Below are positions 16,955-24,711 of a stretch of DNA of 64,000 nucleotides, piece by piece. This stretch comes from Bradyrhizobium sp. CB1717. GTDB taxonomy: Bacteria; Pseudomonadota; Alphaproteobacteria; Rhizobiales; Xanthobacteraceae. The stretch spans positions 6,107,001 to 6,171,000 of the forward strand of contig NZ_CP121666.1 of the NCBI RefSeq assembly GCF_029714325.1. Reading direction: 5' to 3'. Below the pieces are notes generated by a model. It worked only from the letters and a program-made list of their open reading frames with translations, was not told where the DNA came from and did not search any database. Both the position numbers and the translations under genes were made by a program. Numbering within the stretch: position 1 is the stretch's first letter; each line of letters starts with the position of its first letter.

Positions 16955-18697
16955 TCAGGCGGAGGCGCGGATGCGCTGCTTGTCATAGAGGTCCTTCTCG
17001 TCGTCCGCGATCGGAACGACATAGGGCTCAACGGCGCGCTTCTCGCTGGTCATCTTGCCGTTCTGCTTGGAGAGCAGCGTGTGGCAGAACCAGTTCTCGT
17101 TGTCCTTCTCCGGAAAATCCGTGCGCCAGTGATAGAGGCCCCAGCGGCTCTCCTCGCGATAGAGCGAGGCGTGCGCGGCCATGTCGGCGCAATCCATGAT
17201 CGACTGCACCTCGAGCGCACGGAGCAGCTCGTGCGCGTTGCGCGCGATCATGCGCTCCTGCATGTCCTCCCTCGCCTCGGCAAGGCGGCGCATGCCGAGC
17301 TCATACTTGCGCGTGACCTTCGGCGGCTGGAGATAATCGTTCACCAGGCGGCGCGTCTTGTACTCGATCTGGTTCGGCGGAATGCCGTCCTCGCGCTTGG
17401 TCGGCGCCATCACGCGGTCACGCTCGATCGCGACATCGGCGGCGTCGAACTCCGCGAAGTCGTGGCTGTCGGCGAACTCCATCGCGTCGATGCCGGCGAC
17501 CGAGCCGTTGGTGAAGGCGCCGAGCATGTAGTTGTGCGGCACGCTCGCCATGTCGCCGGCGGCGTAGAGGCCGGGGACGGTGGTGCGCGCGTTGTCGTCG
17601 ACGAACACGCCGGAGGCGCTGTGGCCGGAGCAGAAGCCGATCTCGGAGATGTGCATCTCGATGGACTCGCTGCGGTAGTCGACCCCGCGCCCCTGCTGGA
17701 ACAGGCCGCGCGTCGGACGCTCGACCTTGTGCAGCGTGGACTCGATCTCGGAGATGGTGTCGGGATGCAGATGCTTGAGCTGGAGGAACACCGGCCCCTT
17801 GCCGGACAAGAGCTCGTTGTAGAACTCCAGCATCATCTGGCCGGACCAGTAATCGCATTCGATGAAGCGCGAGCCTTCGTTGTTCGCCGTATAGGCGCCG
17901 AAGGGACCCGCGACATAGGCGCAGGCCGGGCCGTTATAATCCTTGATCAGCGGGTTGATCTGGAAGCATTCGAGGTTCGCGAGCGCGGCGCCGGCGTGAT
18001 AGGCCATGGCGTAGCCATCGCCGGAATTGGCAGCGTTCTCATAGGTGCCGAACATGTAGCCGGAGGTCGGCAGGCCAAGGCGGCCGGCGGCGCCCATGCA
18101 GAGGATCACGGCCTTGGCCTTGATCACCAGCATCTCGGCCGTGCGGGTGTTGACGCTGATGGCGCCGGCGATACGGCCGTCGGTGGATTTGAGCAGCCGC
18201 GTCGCCATGTAGCGGTTGGAGATCAGGATACGGGCGCGGCGGAGCTGGCGATAGAGCGCTTTCTTCACGGTCTCGCCGTTCGGCATCGGCAGCACATAGG
18301 TGCCGATGTGATGCACCTTCTTGACGGCGTAGTCGCCGTTCTCGTTCTTCAGGAAGCGGATGCCGAAGCTGTCGAGCTCCTCGATGATTTTGTAGCAGTT
18401 CTGCGCGTATTTGTAGACCGCCTTCTGGTCGACGATGCCGTCATTGGCGATGGTGATTTCCTTGGTGTACTGCTCCGGCGTCGCATAGCCGGGGATGACG
18501 GCGTTGTTCAGCCCGTCCATGCCCATCGAGATCGCGCCGGAGCGCTTGACGTTGGCCTTTTCGAGCAGGACGACATTGGCCTTCGGGTTCTTCAGCTTCG
18601 CCTTCAGCGCCGCCATCGGGCCGGCCGTGCCGCCGCCGATCACCAGCACATCGCAGGAAACCTCCGAAAGTCCGTCGACGATCTGATCTAGTGCCAT
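16955..18697 (-). CDS. AprA / fumarate-reductase-like flavoprotein subunit
   Basis: 580 residues from ATG 18697 with GGAG 6 nt upstream. The FAD dinucleotide fold is VLVIGGGTAGPMAAL (GGGTAG at 21-26), and KRSGAISMGMDG and YAAGDMASVPHN follow the succinate dehydrogenase/fumarate reductase/adenylylsulfate reductase family. The C-terminal helical domain contains HWRTDFPEKDNENW. No Tat or Sec signal, so cytoplasmic. Size and its pairing with an AprB-like ferredoxin point to the AprA branch, but no sat or qmo gene is nearby, so the reaction (APS/sulfite or another two-electron oxidation or reduction) is open. A palindrome copy lies 70 bp upstream. Confidence 0.88.
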   Translation of the reverse strand: MALDQIVDGLSEVSCDVLVIGGGTAGPMAALKAKLKNPKANVVLLEKANVKRSGAISMGMDGLNNAVIPGYATPEQYTKEITIANDGIVDQKAVYKYAQNCYKIIEELDSFGIRFLKNENGDYAVKKVHHIGTYVLPMPNGETVKKALYRQLRRARILISNRYMATRLLKSTDGRIAGAISVNTRTAEMLVIKAKAVILCMGAAGRLGLPTSGYMFGTYENAANSGDGYAMAYHAGAALANLECFQINPLIKDYNGPACAYVAGPFGAYTANNEGSRFIECDYWSGQMMLEFYNELLSGKGPVFLQLKHLHPDTISEIESTLHKVERPTRGLFQQGRGVDYRSESIEMHISEIGFCSGHSASGVFVDDNARTTVPGLYAAGDMASVPHNYMLGAFTNGSVAGIDAMEFADSHDFAEFDAADVAIERDRVMAPTKREDGIPPNQIEYKTRRLVNDYLQPPKVTRKYELGMRRLAEAREDMQERMIARNAHELLRALEVQSIMDCADMAAHASLYREESRWGLYHWRTDFPEKDNENWFCHTLLSKQNGKMTSEKRAVEPYVVPIADDEKDLYDKQRIRASA

Positions 18698-18766
18698 CAC
18701 TTGCTCCTGGTTCGCCGATCCCCGGCGCCTTTGCATCAGATTTGTTCAGGTTGATTTCCAGCGATA

Positions 18767-18778
18767 GCAATTAGTTGT
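18767..18778 (-). promoter_or_regulatory. Island palindrome copy 4, upstream of the flavoprotein operon
   Basis: GCAATTAGTTGT (plus strand), one mismatch to GCAA-YTAR-TTGC, 70 bp upstream of ATG 18697. It sits in the 102-bp gap after the ferredoxin-NADP reductase gene and suggests a separate promoter for flavoprotein-ferredoxin-HEAT. Confidence 0.6.
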
Positions 18779-18799
18779 CGCCGGGCAGCGATTTGCGCC

Positions 18800-19573
18800 T
18801 CAGCGCTCGACGAAGGCCTTTTCGATGACGAAATGGCCGGGCCGGCTGTGATTACCTTCGACAAAGCCGCGTTCAGAGAACATCGCGTGCAGTTCCTCGA
18901 GCATTGCCGGGCTGCCGCACAGCATGATGCGGTCGGTCTCGATATCGAGGCCTGTTAGCCCGATGTCGTCGAACAGCCGGTTGGAGGCGATCAGGTCGGT
19001 GATGCGGCCGCGGTTGCGGAACGGCTCGCGGGTGACGGTCGGGTAGTAGACGAGCTTGTCGCGGATCAGCGGCCCGAAGAACTCGTGATTGCGCAGGCCC
19101 TCAACGAGGTGCTCGCCATAGGCGAGTTCCGAGACCTGACGGCAGCCATGGGCGAGCACGATGGTCTCGTAATTCTCGTAGACGTCGGGGTCCTTGATCA
19201 GGCTGGCGAAGGGCGCAAGGCCCGTGCCGGTCGAGAGCAGCAGCAGGCGCTTTCCCGGAATGAGGTTGCCGGTGATCAACGTTCCCGTCGCCTTGCGGCC
19301 GACCAGGATGATGTCACCTTCCCGGATCTTCTGCAGGCGCGAGGTCAGTGGGCCGTCCTGCACCTTGATCGAGAAGAACTCGAGCGCCTCCTCGTGATTG
19401 GCGCTGGCCATGCTGTAGGCCCGCATCAACGGCTTGCCTTCGACCTCGAGCCCGATCATCGCGAACTGGCCATTCTGGAAGCGGAAGCCGGGATCGCGCG
19501 TCGCGGTGAAGCTGAACAGGGACTCGGTCCAGTGGCGAACCGACAACACCGTTTCCTTCTGAAATGCGCTCAT
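18800..19573 (-). CDS. fpr: Ferredoxin/flavodoxin-NADP+ reductase
   Basis: 257 residues from ATG 19573 with GGAG 6 nt upstream. FAD-binding RAYS at 51-54, preceded by FQNGQFAMIGL. NADP-binding GTGLAP at 116-121 and CGSPAML near the C-terminus. The N-terminus VLSVRHWTESLFSF is typical of the bacterial Fpr subclass. It moves electrons between NADPH and ferredoxin in the cytoplasm. Its position directly upstream of the ferredoxin/flavoprotein operon suggests it supplies or drains that redox pair. A palindrome copy lies 73 bp upstream. Confidence 0.92.
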   Translation of the reverse strand: MSAFQKETVLSVRHWTESLFSFTATRDPGFRFQNGQFAMIGLEVEGKPLMRAYSMASANHEEALEFFSIKVQDGPLTSRLQKIREGDIILVGRKATGTLITGNLIPGKRLLLLSTGTGLAPFASLIKDPDVYENYETIVLAHGCRQVSELAYGEHLVEGLRNHEFFGPLIRDKLVYYPTVTREPFRNRGRITDLIASNRLFDDIGLTGLDIETDRIMLCGSPAMLEELHAMFSERGFVEGNHSRPGHFVIEKAFVER

Positions 19574-19645
19574 GGTCTCTCCTTCTCGATGACGCCAAGG
19601 TCTCGGAGAGAGGAGAGTCCGGCAATTCGGAAGTGAAATTCCCGG

Positions 19646-19657
19646 TCGATTAGTTTC
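19646..19657 (-). promoter_or_regulatory. Island palindrome copy 5, upstream of fpr
   Basis: TCGATTAGTTTC (plus strand), the most degenerate copy, 73 bp upstream of the fpr ATG. Paired with copy 6 in the same divergent promoter region; both are flanked by CCGG. Confidence 0.45.
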
Positions 19658-19708
19658 ACATTTCGCGGGCAGTGCTTGAACAGAAGGCATGCGGTCACGC
19701 CCGCACCG

Positions 19709-19720
19709 GCAATTAGTTGC
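19709..19720 (+). promoter_or_regulatory. Island palindrome copy 6 (perfect), upstream of the DUF971 gene
   Basis: GCAATTAGTTGC, a perfect GCAA/TTGC inverted repeat with a 4-bp centre, 48 bp upstream of ATG 19768. Confidence 0.65.
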
Positions 19721-19767
19721 TATTCGCGGGTGCCCGCGCCGACATAGATAGAAGTCGGAGGTTCGTC

Positions 19768-20070
19768 ATGACCATGACCTTGGTGGCACCGACCGTGGCC
19801 GACTATGAGGCCAGCGCCGATCTGGCGTCGCTTCTCGTCCGCACCACTGAGGACGACGCGCTCAGCCTGCCGGCCGAGCAGCTTCGCCTCTCCTGCAAAT
19901 GCGCCCACTGCACCCGCGCCCGCTTCGACGGTCGCTTCCCGGAAGCGTTTCCGGGCATCGCGATCACCGAGATCGGCGATCTCGGCTACGGGCTGAACAT
20001 CTCGTTTTCGGACGGGCACAACCGGGGGATTTACCCGATGACGTATTTGCTGAGCCTGGCGGGGCGCTAG
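19768..20070 (+). CDS. DUF971 (gamma-butyrobetaine-hydroxylase-like N-terminal) protein
   Basis: 100 residues from ATG 19768 with GGAG 7 nt upstream. It has the DUF971 pattern LRLSC...C..C at 40-48, then IGDLGYGLNISFSDGHNRGIYPMTYL. Cys43, Cys45 and Cys48 could bind a metal. Proteins of this family are small cytoplasmic factors often found near iron-sulfur or redox genes; the molecular role is not settled. It diverges from fpr and shares the intergenic region with it. Confidence 0.85.
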   Translation: MTMTLVAPTVADYEASADLASLLVRTTEDDALSLPAEQLRLSCKCAHCTRARFDGRFPEAFPGIAITEIGDLGYGLNISFSDGHNRGIYPMTYLLSLAGR

Positions 20071-20097
20071 GGGCTACGGATCCTCCCCCTTGCTCCG

Positions 20098-20202
20098 CTG
20101 TCATTCCCGCGAAAGCGGGGAATCCAGCACGCCGCGGCCTCTCGATAACCCATTGACGTCCCTGGAATACTGGATCGCCGCCTTCGCGGGCGATGACGGT
20201 GG
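20098..20202. repeat. Palindromic intergenic repeat (Bradyrhizobium-type, MITE/REP-like)
   Basis: The two ends are imperfect inverted repeats of about 28 bp: TGTCATTCCCGCGAAAGCGG...AATCCAG and CTGGATCGCC...GCGGGCGATGACGG, separated by a non-palindromic middle. Similar elements are scattered through Bradyrhizobium genomes (recalled, not searched). Confidence 0.6.
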
Positions 20203-20235
20203 GATGGGATCTGGCACGGACATTGCTCCTCTTTA

Positions 20236-20252
20236 GAACGATTTAAACGTTC
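20236..20252. promoter_or_regulatory. Near-palindrome just upstream of Crp/Fnr copy B
   Basis: GAACG-ATTTAAA-CGTTC with TTTAAA at the centre, ending 12 bp before ATG 20265 and just ahead of its GGAGG. Placed to act as an operator, perhaps for autoregulation. Confidence 0.35.
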
Positions 20253-20264
20253 CGGAGGCAGGTG

Positions 20265-21038
20265 ATGTTGCAGGCGGCGAATGCGGTTCGCGGGACTGTT
20301 CCCGCAGCGATGCGGCCTGCCGGCAGTTCCTCGCTGCTGCTGACCGAGAACCAGCAATGGATCGGCGGCCCGCCACCGCTGATGGACAAGCTCTCACCGC
20401 GCGAGCGGGAGCTGGTGCTGAAGCAGGGCCGGCGCAAAGTGCTCAACCGCGGCCAGACGCTATTCAGCCAGGGCGGCAAGCATGACGGCATCTGGCTGAT
20501 CGAGAGCGGCCGCATCCGCGTGTTCTACACCTCCCCGCTCGGGCGCGAGATCACGCTGGCCTATTGGCATGTCGGCAATTTTGTCGGCGGGCCCGAAGTG
20601 TTCGAGGGCACCGTGCATCAATGGTCCGGCGTCGCATCCAGCAATTGCAGCGTCGTGCATCTGCCCGGAAAGGAACTGCGGTCGCTTGCCGCGGAGATCC
20701 CGAACCTTGCGATCGGTCTGATCGAAGGCCTGACCTTCAAGGGCAAATGCTATTCGGCGCTGGCCCAGATGCTGGGAACGCGCTCGATCACGCAGCGTCT
20801 CGCGCATCTCTTGCTGCATCTCGTCGAGCTCTACGGTGTCGAGGACGCCGACGGCACCGTGATCGCGGCGGCCTTCACCCATGCCGACATCGCCCACATG
20901 GTCGGCGCCACCAGGCAATGGGTCACGATCAGCCTGAAGCGGATGCAGGAGAAGGGAATCGTCCTGACCAAGCGCTCGCAGATCGTGGTGTGCCGGACCG
21001 ACGTGCTGGAGGAGATGCGCGGCCAGGCCTCTGACTAA
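20265..21038 (+). CDS. Crp/Fnr-family transcriptional regulator (copy B)
   Basis: 257 residues from ATG 20265, with GGAGG and a 6-nt spacer. Effector-domain words GIWLIESGRIRVFYTSPLGR and ITLAYWHVGNFVGGPEVF (about 75-113), helix QMLGTRSITQRLAHLL, and winged helix with recognition helix ATRQWVTISLKRM (215-227). The position equivalent to the Crp contact Glu is Gln in both paralogues, so a site different from the classic TGTGA is expected. No Fnr Cys cluster. It is followed by ABC system B on the same strand. With copy A it is the best candidate to bind the seven palindromes of this island. Confidence 0.9.
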   Translation: MLQAANAVRGTVPAAMRPAGSSSLLLTENQQWIGGPPPLMDKLSPRERELVLKQGRRKVLNRGQTLFSQGGKHDGIWLIESGRIRVFYTSPLGREITLAYWHVGNFVGGPEVFEGTVHQWSGVASSNCSVVHLPGKELRSLAAEIPNLAIGLIEGLTFKGKCYSALAQMLGTRSITQRLAHLLLHLVELYGVEDADGTVIAAAFTHADIAHMVGATRQWVTISLKRMQEKGIVLTKRSQIVVCRTDVLEEMRGQASD

Positions 21039-21122
21039 AGGAGCCGGCGATTAGCGCCGGTGCACAGGCAAGCGGCTTTATAGTGCAGGACTGCCCAAGG
21101 AGTATGCAATCAGCTTTTCCCG

Positions 21123-21134
21123 GCAACTAATCGA
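21123..21134 (+). promoter_or_regulatory. Island palindrome copy 7, upstream of ABC system B
   Basis: GCAACTAATCGA, 86 bp upstream of ATG 21220, preceded by CCGG as in copies 5 and 6. Confidence 0.55.
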
Positions 21135-21219
21135 CTGCGGCGGCCACTCCGGATTTGCCCTGCCGGTGCCCTCACCCAATCATGGCAACCACAGCACATC
21201 CAACCGAATGAGGATGAGA

Positions 21220-22641
21220 ATGGTCCGCCATCTTCCCACGCTCTCGATCGCGATGTCGGTGACGTCGCTGGCGCTCCTGATCGCGCAACCTGCCTCAGCG
21301 GAAACCGTGACGCTCGGCATCGGAACGCAGGACACCACGACCAACACGGTGACCGCGGGTGTCGTCATCCGCCAGTTGCATCTGCTCGAGAAATATCTGC
21401 CCAAGGACGGCAAATACGCCAACATCAAGTTCGGGCTGGAGTGGCAGAATTTCACATCCGGGCCGCCCGTCACCAATGCGATGATGGCGAACAAGCTGCA
21501 GATCGGCATGATGGGCGACTATCCGCTGATCGTGAACGGCTTCACCTTCGAGAGCAATCCGGAGAGCAAGAGCCGTCTGATCGGCATTGCCGCCTACAGC
21601 CTCTCCGGCTCCGGAAACGGACTCGTCGTCCACAAGGACTCGCCCTACTATGACCTCGCCGATCTCAAGGGCAAGCTCGTCAGCGTGCCCTTCGGCTCCG
21701 CCGCGCACGGCATGGTGCTGAAGGCGATGCAGGACCGCGGCTACGCGTCCGACTTCTTCCAGCTTGTCAGCCAGAGCCCGGAGGTCGGCTCGACCAATCT
21801 GCAGGAGAAGAAGATCGACGCGCATGCCGACTTCGTCCCCTTCGCCGAGCTGTTGCCGTTCCGCGGCTTCGCGCGCAAGATCTTTGACGGCGTCGAGACC
21901 AACCTGCCGACCTTTCACGGCATCGTCGTCCGCACCGATTTCGCCGAGAAATATCCGGAGGTCGTCGTTGCCTATTTCAAGGCGGTCATCGCCGCCAATC
22001 AGTGGCTGCGCGACGATCCGAAGCTGGCTGCCGAAAAGATCCAGGAATGGACCGGCATCAGCAAGGAAGTCGTCTACATCTTCTTAGGCCCCAGCGGCAA
22101 CATGACGACTGATCCCACGATCAAGCCGGCGCTCATCGATGCGGCCGCAACCGACGTCAAGGTGCTGCAGAATCTCGGCCGCATGAAGGAGTTCGACCCG
22201 AAGAAGTGGGTCGACGACAGCTACATCCGCAAGGCCTATTCCGAGATGAAGCTCGACTACGACGCGCAGCTCGCGAGCACCAGGAACTACGAGATCTCGG
22301 GCGAGGACTCATTCTGCAAGAAGCCGATCACGGATCCGCGCAAGGCCGGCGAGGTCTGGGTGGACGAGGCCGGCATCATGCCCTTCTCGTCCGCCAGTTG
22401 CACGCTCGGGGCCTATGCCGACTTCAAGGCCAAGGGCAAGAAAATCAACGTCGCCTATGTCTTCGACACCACCCGCGGCATCAAGCTGTTCGCCGACCAG
22501 GCCTTCTTCGCGGTCGGCAATGGCGATGTCGCACCGTTCCTGCTGAAGAAGGACGCCGAAGCCTATGCAGCCAAGATCGGCGGCAAGGTGCTCGGCTTCG
22601 ATGACGCCGTGAAGGCGGCGGTGAGCGGAGGCAAGACGTGA
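21220..22641 (+). CDS. NitT/TauT ABC substrate-binding protein with C-terminal NosL-like domain (system B)
   Basis: 473 residues from ATG 21220 (AGGA 5 nt upstream; ATG 21208 is an alternative). Signal peptide to about residue 27 (QPASAET). Residues 28 to about 350 are an SsuA/TauA-like binding domain (NGLVVHKDSPYYDLADLKGKL, AHADFVPFAELLPF). The remainder, from about 355, is foreign to this family. It reads DSFCKKPITDP (Cys366), SSASC (Cys394), then AYVFDTTRGI, FADQAFFAVGNGDV and KDAEAYAAKIGGKVLGFDDA, closely following the end of NosL, the copper chaperone of nitrous-oxide reductase. This makes the protein about 140 residues longer than usual. The added domain may bind metal or deliver a cofactor (inference). 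Confidence 0.88.
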   Translation: MVRHLPTLSIAMSVTSLALLIAQPASAETVTLGIGTQDTTTNTVTAGVVIRQLHLLEKYLPKDGKYANIKFGLEWQNFTSGPPVTNAMMANKLQIGMMGDYPLIVNGFTFESNPESKSRLIGIAAYSLSGSGNGLVVHKDSPYYDLADLKGKLVSVPFGSAAHGMVLKAMQDRGYASDFFQLVSQSPEVGSTNLQEKKIDAHADFVPFAELLPFRGFARKIFDGVETNLPTFHGIVVRTDFAEKYPEVVVAYFKAVIAANQWLRDDPKLAAEKIQEWTGISKEVVYIFLGPSGNMTTDPTIKPALIDAAATDVKVLQNLGRMKEFDPKKWVDDSYIRKAYSEMKLDYDAQLASTRNYEISGEDSFCKKPITDPRKAGEVWVDEAGIMPFSSASCTLGAYADFKAKGKKINVAYVFDTTRGIKLFADQAFFAVGNGDVAPFLLKKDAEAYAAKIGGKVLGFDDAVKAAVSGGKT

Positions 22642-23540
22642 GCAGTCCCGCCATCCTCAGACATCCCGAGGACATCATGCCGGCAATTGCAGAGGCGGGC
22701 CCTGTGCCCGCCGCCACGCCGCCGGCAACGCCCCCCTCCTTCGGCACGCTGGCGCTGCGCTGGTACCGGCTCAACCAGGGCCGTCTGCGTGCAACCGCGA
22801 TCGGCATTGCCTCCTTAATCGCGTTCCTGCTGATCTGGCATCTGCTCACGACCTACCGCGTCGTGTTCTTCGTGCGCTTCACCAACGTGCCCTCGCCGCT
22901 AGCGGTCTATGCGAGCTTCACCAAGGCGATGCACGACCCCAAATTCCTGATGCATATCCTGCTGAGCTGCCGGCGCATCTTCATCGGCTTCTCGCTTGCG
23001 GCCATCGTCGGTGTGCCGCTCGGCCTGATCATGGGCCGCTTCAAGCTGGTGCATGAGATCATCTTCCCGGTCGCCGAAGTGCTGCGGCCGATCCCGGCAA
23101 TCGCCTGGGTGCCGATGGCGATCATGCTGTGGCCGACCAACGAGCAGAGCATCGTCTTCATCACTTTCCTCGGCTCGTTCTTCCCGATCCTGGTCAACAC
23201 GCTGCACGGCATGTCGCTGGTCGATCCGGTGCTGGTCCGTGCCGCACAATGTCTCGGCGCGCGCGAACGCTCGATCTTCCGCGAGGTGTATTTCCCGGCC
23301 TCGCTGCCGCACATCTTCACCGGACTCACCGTCGGCATGGGCGTTGCCTGGGTGTCGCTGATCGCCGCCGAGATGATCTCGGGCCAGTACGGCATCGGCT
23401 ATTTCACCTGGGAGGCCTATTCGCTGGTCCAGTACGCCGACATCGCGCTCGGCATGATCGCGATCGGCGTGCTCGGCCTTGGATCGAGCATGTTGATCCG
23501 GGGCGCCGGGCAATTGGTGATGCCGTGGAGACTGAAATGA
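22638..23540 (+). CDS. NitT/TauT-family ABC transporter permease (system B)
   Basis: 300 residues from GTG 22638, overlapping the binding-protein stop (GTGA) with GGAGG and a 6-nt spacer. About six hydrophobic segments; VLRPIPAIAWVPMAIMLW and the EAA-type loop VLVRAAQCLGARERSIFREVYFP mark an SsuC/TauC-type permease. An N-terminal Pro/Ala-rich stretch of about 40 residues precedes the first membrane segment. Coupled to the ATPase through an ATGA overlap. Confidence 0.9.
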   Translation: MSSPAILRHPEDIMPAIAEAGPVPAATPPATPPSFGTLALRWYRLNQGRLRATAIGIASLIAFLLIWHLLTTYRVVFFVRFTNVPSPLAVYASFTKAMHDPKFLMHILLSCRRIFIGFSLAAIVGVPLGLIMGRFKLVHEIIFPVAEVLRPIPAIAWVPMAIMLWPTNEQSIVFITFLGSFFPILVNTLHGMSLVDPVLVRAAQCLGARERSIFREVYFPASLPHIFTGLTVGMGVAWVSLIAAEMISGQYGIGYFTWEAYSLVQYADIALGMIAIGVLGLGSSMLIRGAGQLVMPWRLK

Positions 23541-24409
23541 CGGAGATTCCAACCAAAGCACCGCAGGGCCATATCGAGGTCAGGAATTTCTCGCTCAGCT
23601 ACGACAGCATCGAGGGACCGGTTCAGGCGGTCACCGATACCCAGATCCATGTGAAGCCTGGCGAGTTCGTCTCCATCGTCGGCCCCTCCGGCTGCGGAAA
23701 ATCGACGCTGCTCAATGCGGTCGCCGGCTTCCTCAAGCCGACCACGGGCATCGTCACCGTCGACGGTGAATGGGTCAACGGCCCCAGCGCCGAGCGCGGC
23801 ATGGTGTTCCAGCAATATTCGCTGTTTCCCTGGAAGACGGTGCGGGAGAACGTCGAGTTCGGCCTGAAGATGCGCGGCATGCCGCGCTCCCAGCGCGAAC
23901 GCGCCGCGCGCACGCTGCTCGGGCTTGCCGGGCTGGAGGCCTTCGAGAAGCACTATCCGGAAAAGCTCTCCGGCGGCATGAAGCAGCGCGTCGGCATCGT
24001 GCGCGCGCTGGCGACGGGGCCCAAAGTGCTGCTGCTGGACGAACCCTTCGGCGCGCTTGACGCGCAGACCCGGGTGATCATGCAACAGATCCTTACCAAT
24101 ATGTGGCAGCGGCTGAAGATCTCGGTCTTGTTCGTCACCCACGACATCGACGAGGCGATCTTCCTCTCCGACCGCGTGTACTGCATGACCGCGCGGCCCG
24201 GCTCGATCAAGGCGGAGATCCCGATCCCGCTGGAGCGGCCGCGGCAGCAATCCATGATGATGTCGTCGGAGTTCCTGGCGCTGCGCCGCGGGCTGATGTC
24301 CCTGATCCGCGAGGAGAGTCTGAAGGCGATGGGCGGCGAGATCAACGATTTGGGCATGCAGGGATTGAACATCGAGCTGCACGGACATTCGCTGGCCGAG
24401 GTACTTTAG
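23537..24409 (+). CDS. NitT/TauT-family ABC transporter ATPase (system B)
   Basis: 290 residues from ATG 23537, overlapping the permease stop. Walker A GPSGCGKS at 49-56, Q-loop FQQYSLFPWKTV, signature LSGGMKQ at 144-150, Walker B LLLDEP at 165-170, FVTHDIDEA. The C-terminal tail of about 40 residues (MGGEINDLGMQG...) is longer than in system A. Third gene of the operon SBP-permease-ATPase, parallel in layout to system A. Confidence 0.9.
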   Translation: MTEIPTKAPQGHIEVRNFSLSYDSIEGPVQAVTDTQIHVKPGEFVSIVGPSGCGKSTLLNAVAGFLKPTTGIVTVDGEWVNGPSAERGMVFQQYSLFPWKTVRENVEFGLKMRGMPRSQRERAARTLLGLAGLEAFEKHYPEKLSGGMKQRVGIVRALATGPKVLLLDEPFGALDAQTRVIMQQILTNMWQRLKISVLFVTHDIDEAIFLSDRVYCMTARPGSIKAEIPIPLERPRQQSMMMSSEFLALRRGLMSLIREESLKAMGGEINDLGMQGLNIELHGHSLAEVL

Positions 24410-24711
24410 GCGAGAACACCCTTAACGTGTCGCTCTTGCGAGGAGATAGAATCGCATTGCAGATGCACGTCGTCCTTGTACTGCCGCGCTATGAGCCGGC
24501 AGACGTTTTCGCAACGCTCTGGCCTATCGCGTTGCGGCAGGATTCATGTCCTCTCGTCTTAGAAGTACACTGAACCAGAAAACGTCGGTATTCCACAGAG
24601 GGCAAAGCGCAATGGCAGGTATCGTCGTCACGCGAAAGGCTTGAAAGTCGGCGTGGCGCATAGGCGACCTTTCACCCCGCGAAACCTGATCCGAGGTATT
24701 CGCTCCCTTCC
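24410..24711. other. Convergent intergenic region, no gene supported
   Basis: 302 bp between the ATPase stop and the sulfotransferase stop. An imperfect inverted repeat (GAAAGTCG...CGACCTTTC, about 24649-24676) could fold, but no T-run follows. No plausible coding region. Confidence 0.5.

Noticed and set aside
16690..18697. Calling the pair a true dissimilatory APS reductase (aprBA)
   Set aside because: No sat, qmo or sulfur-oxidation genes nearby, ferredoxin lacks the AprB tail and its first Cys spacing differs; kept as AprAB-like.
24649..24676. Imperfect inverted repeat as a bidirectional terminator for the convergent ATPase and sulfotransferase genes
   Set aside because: Stem has mismatches and there is no T-run on either side; noted only within the intergenic entry.
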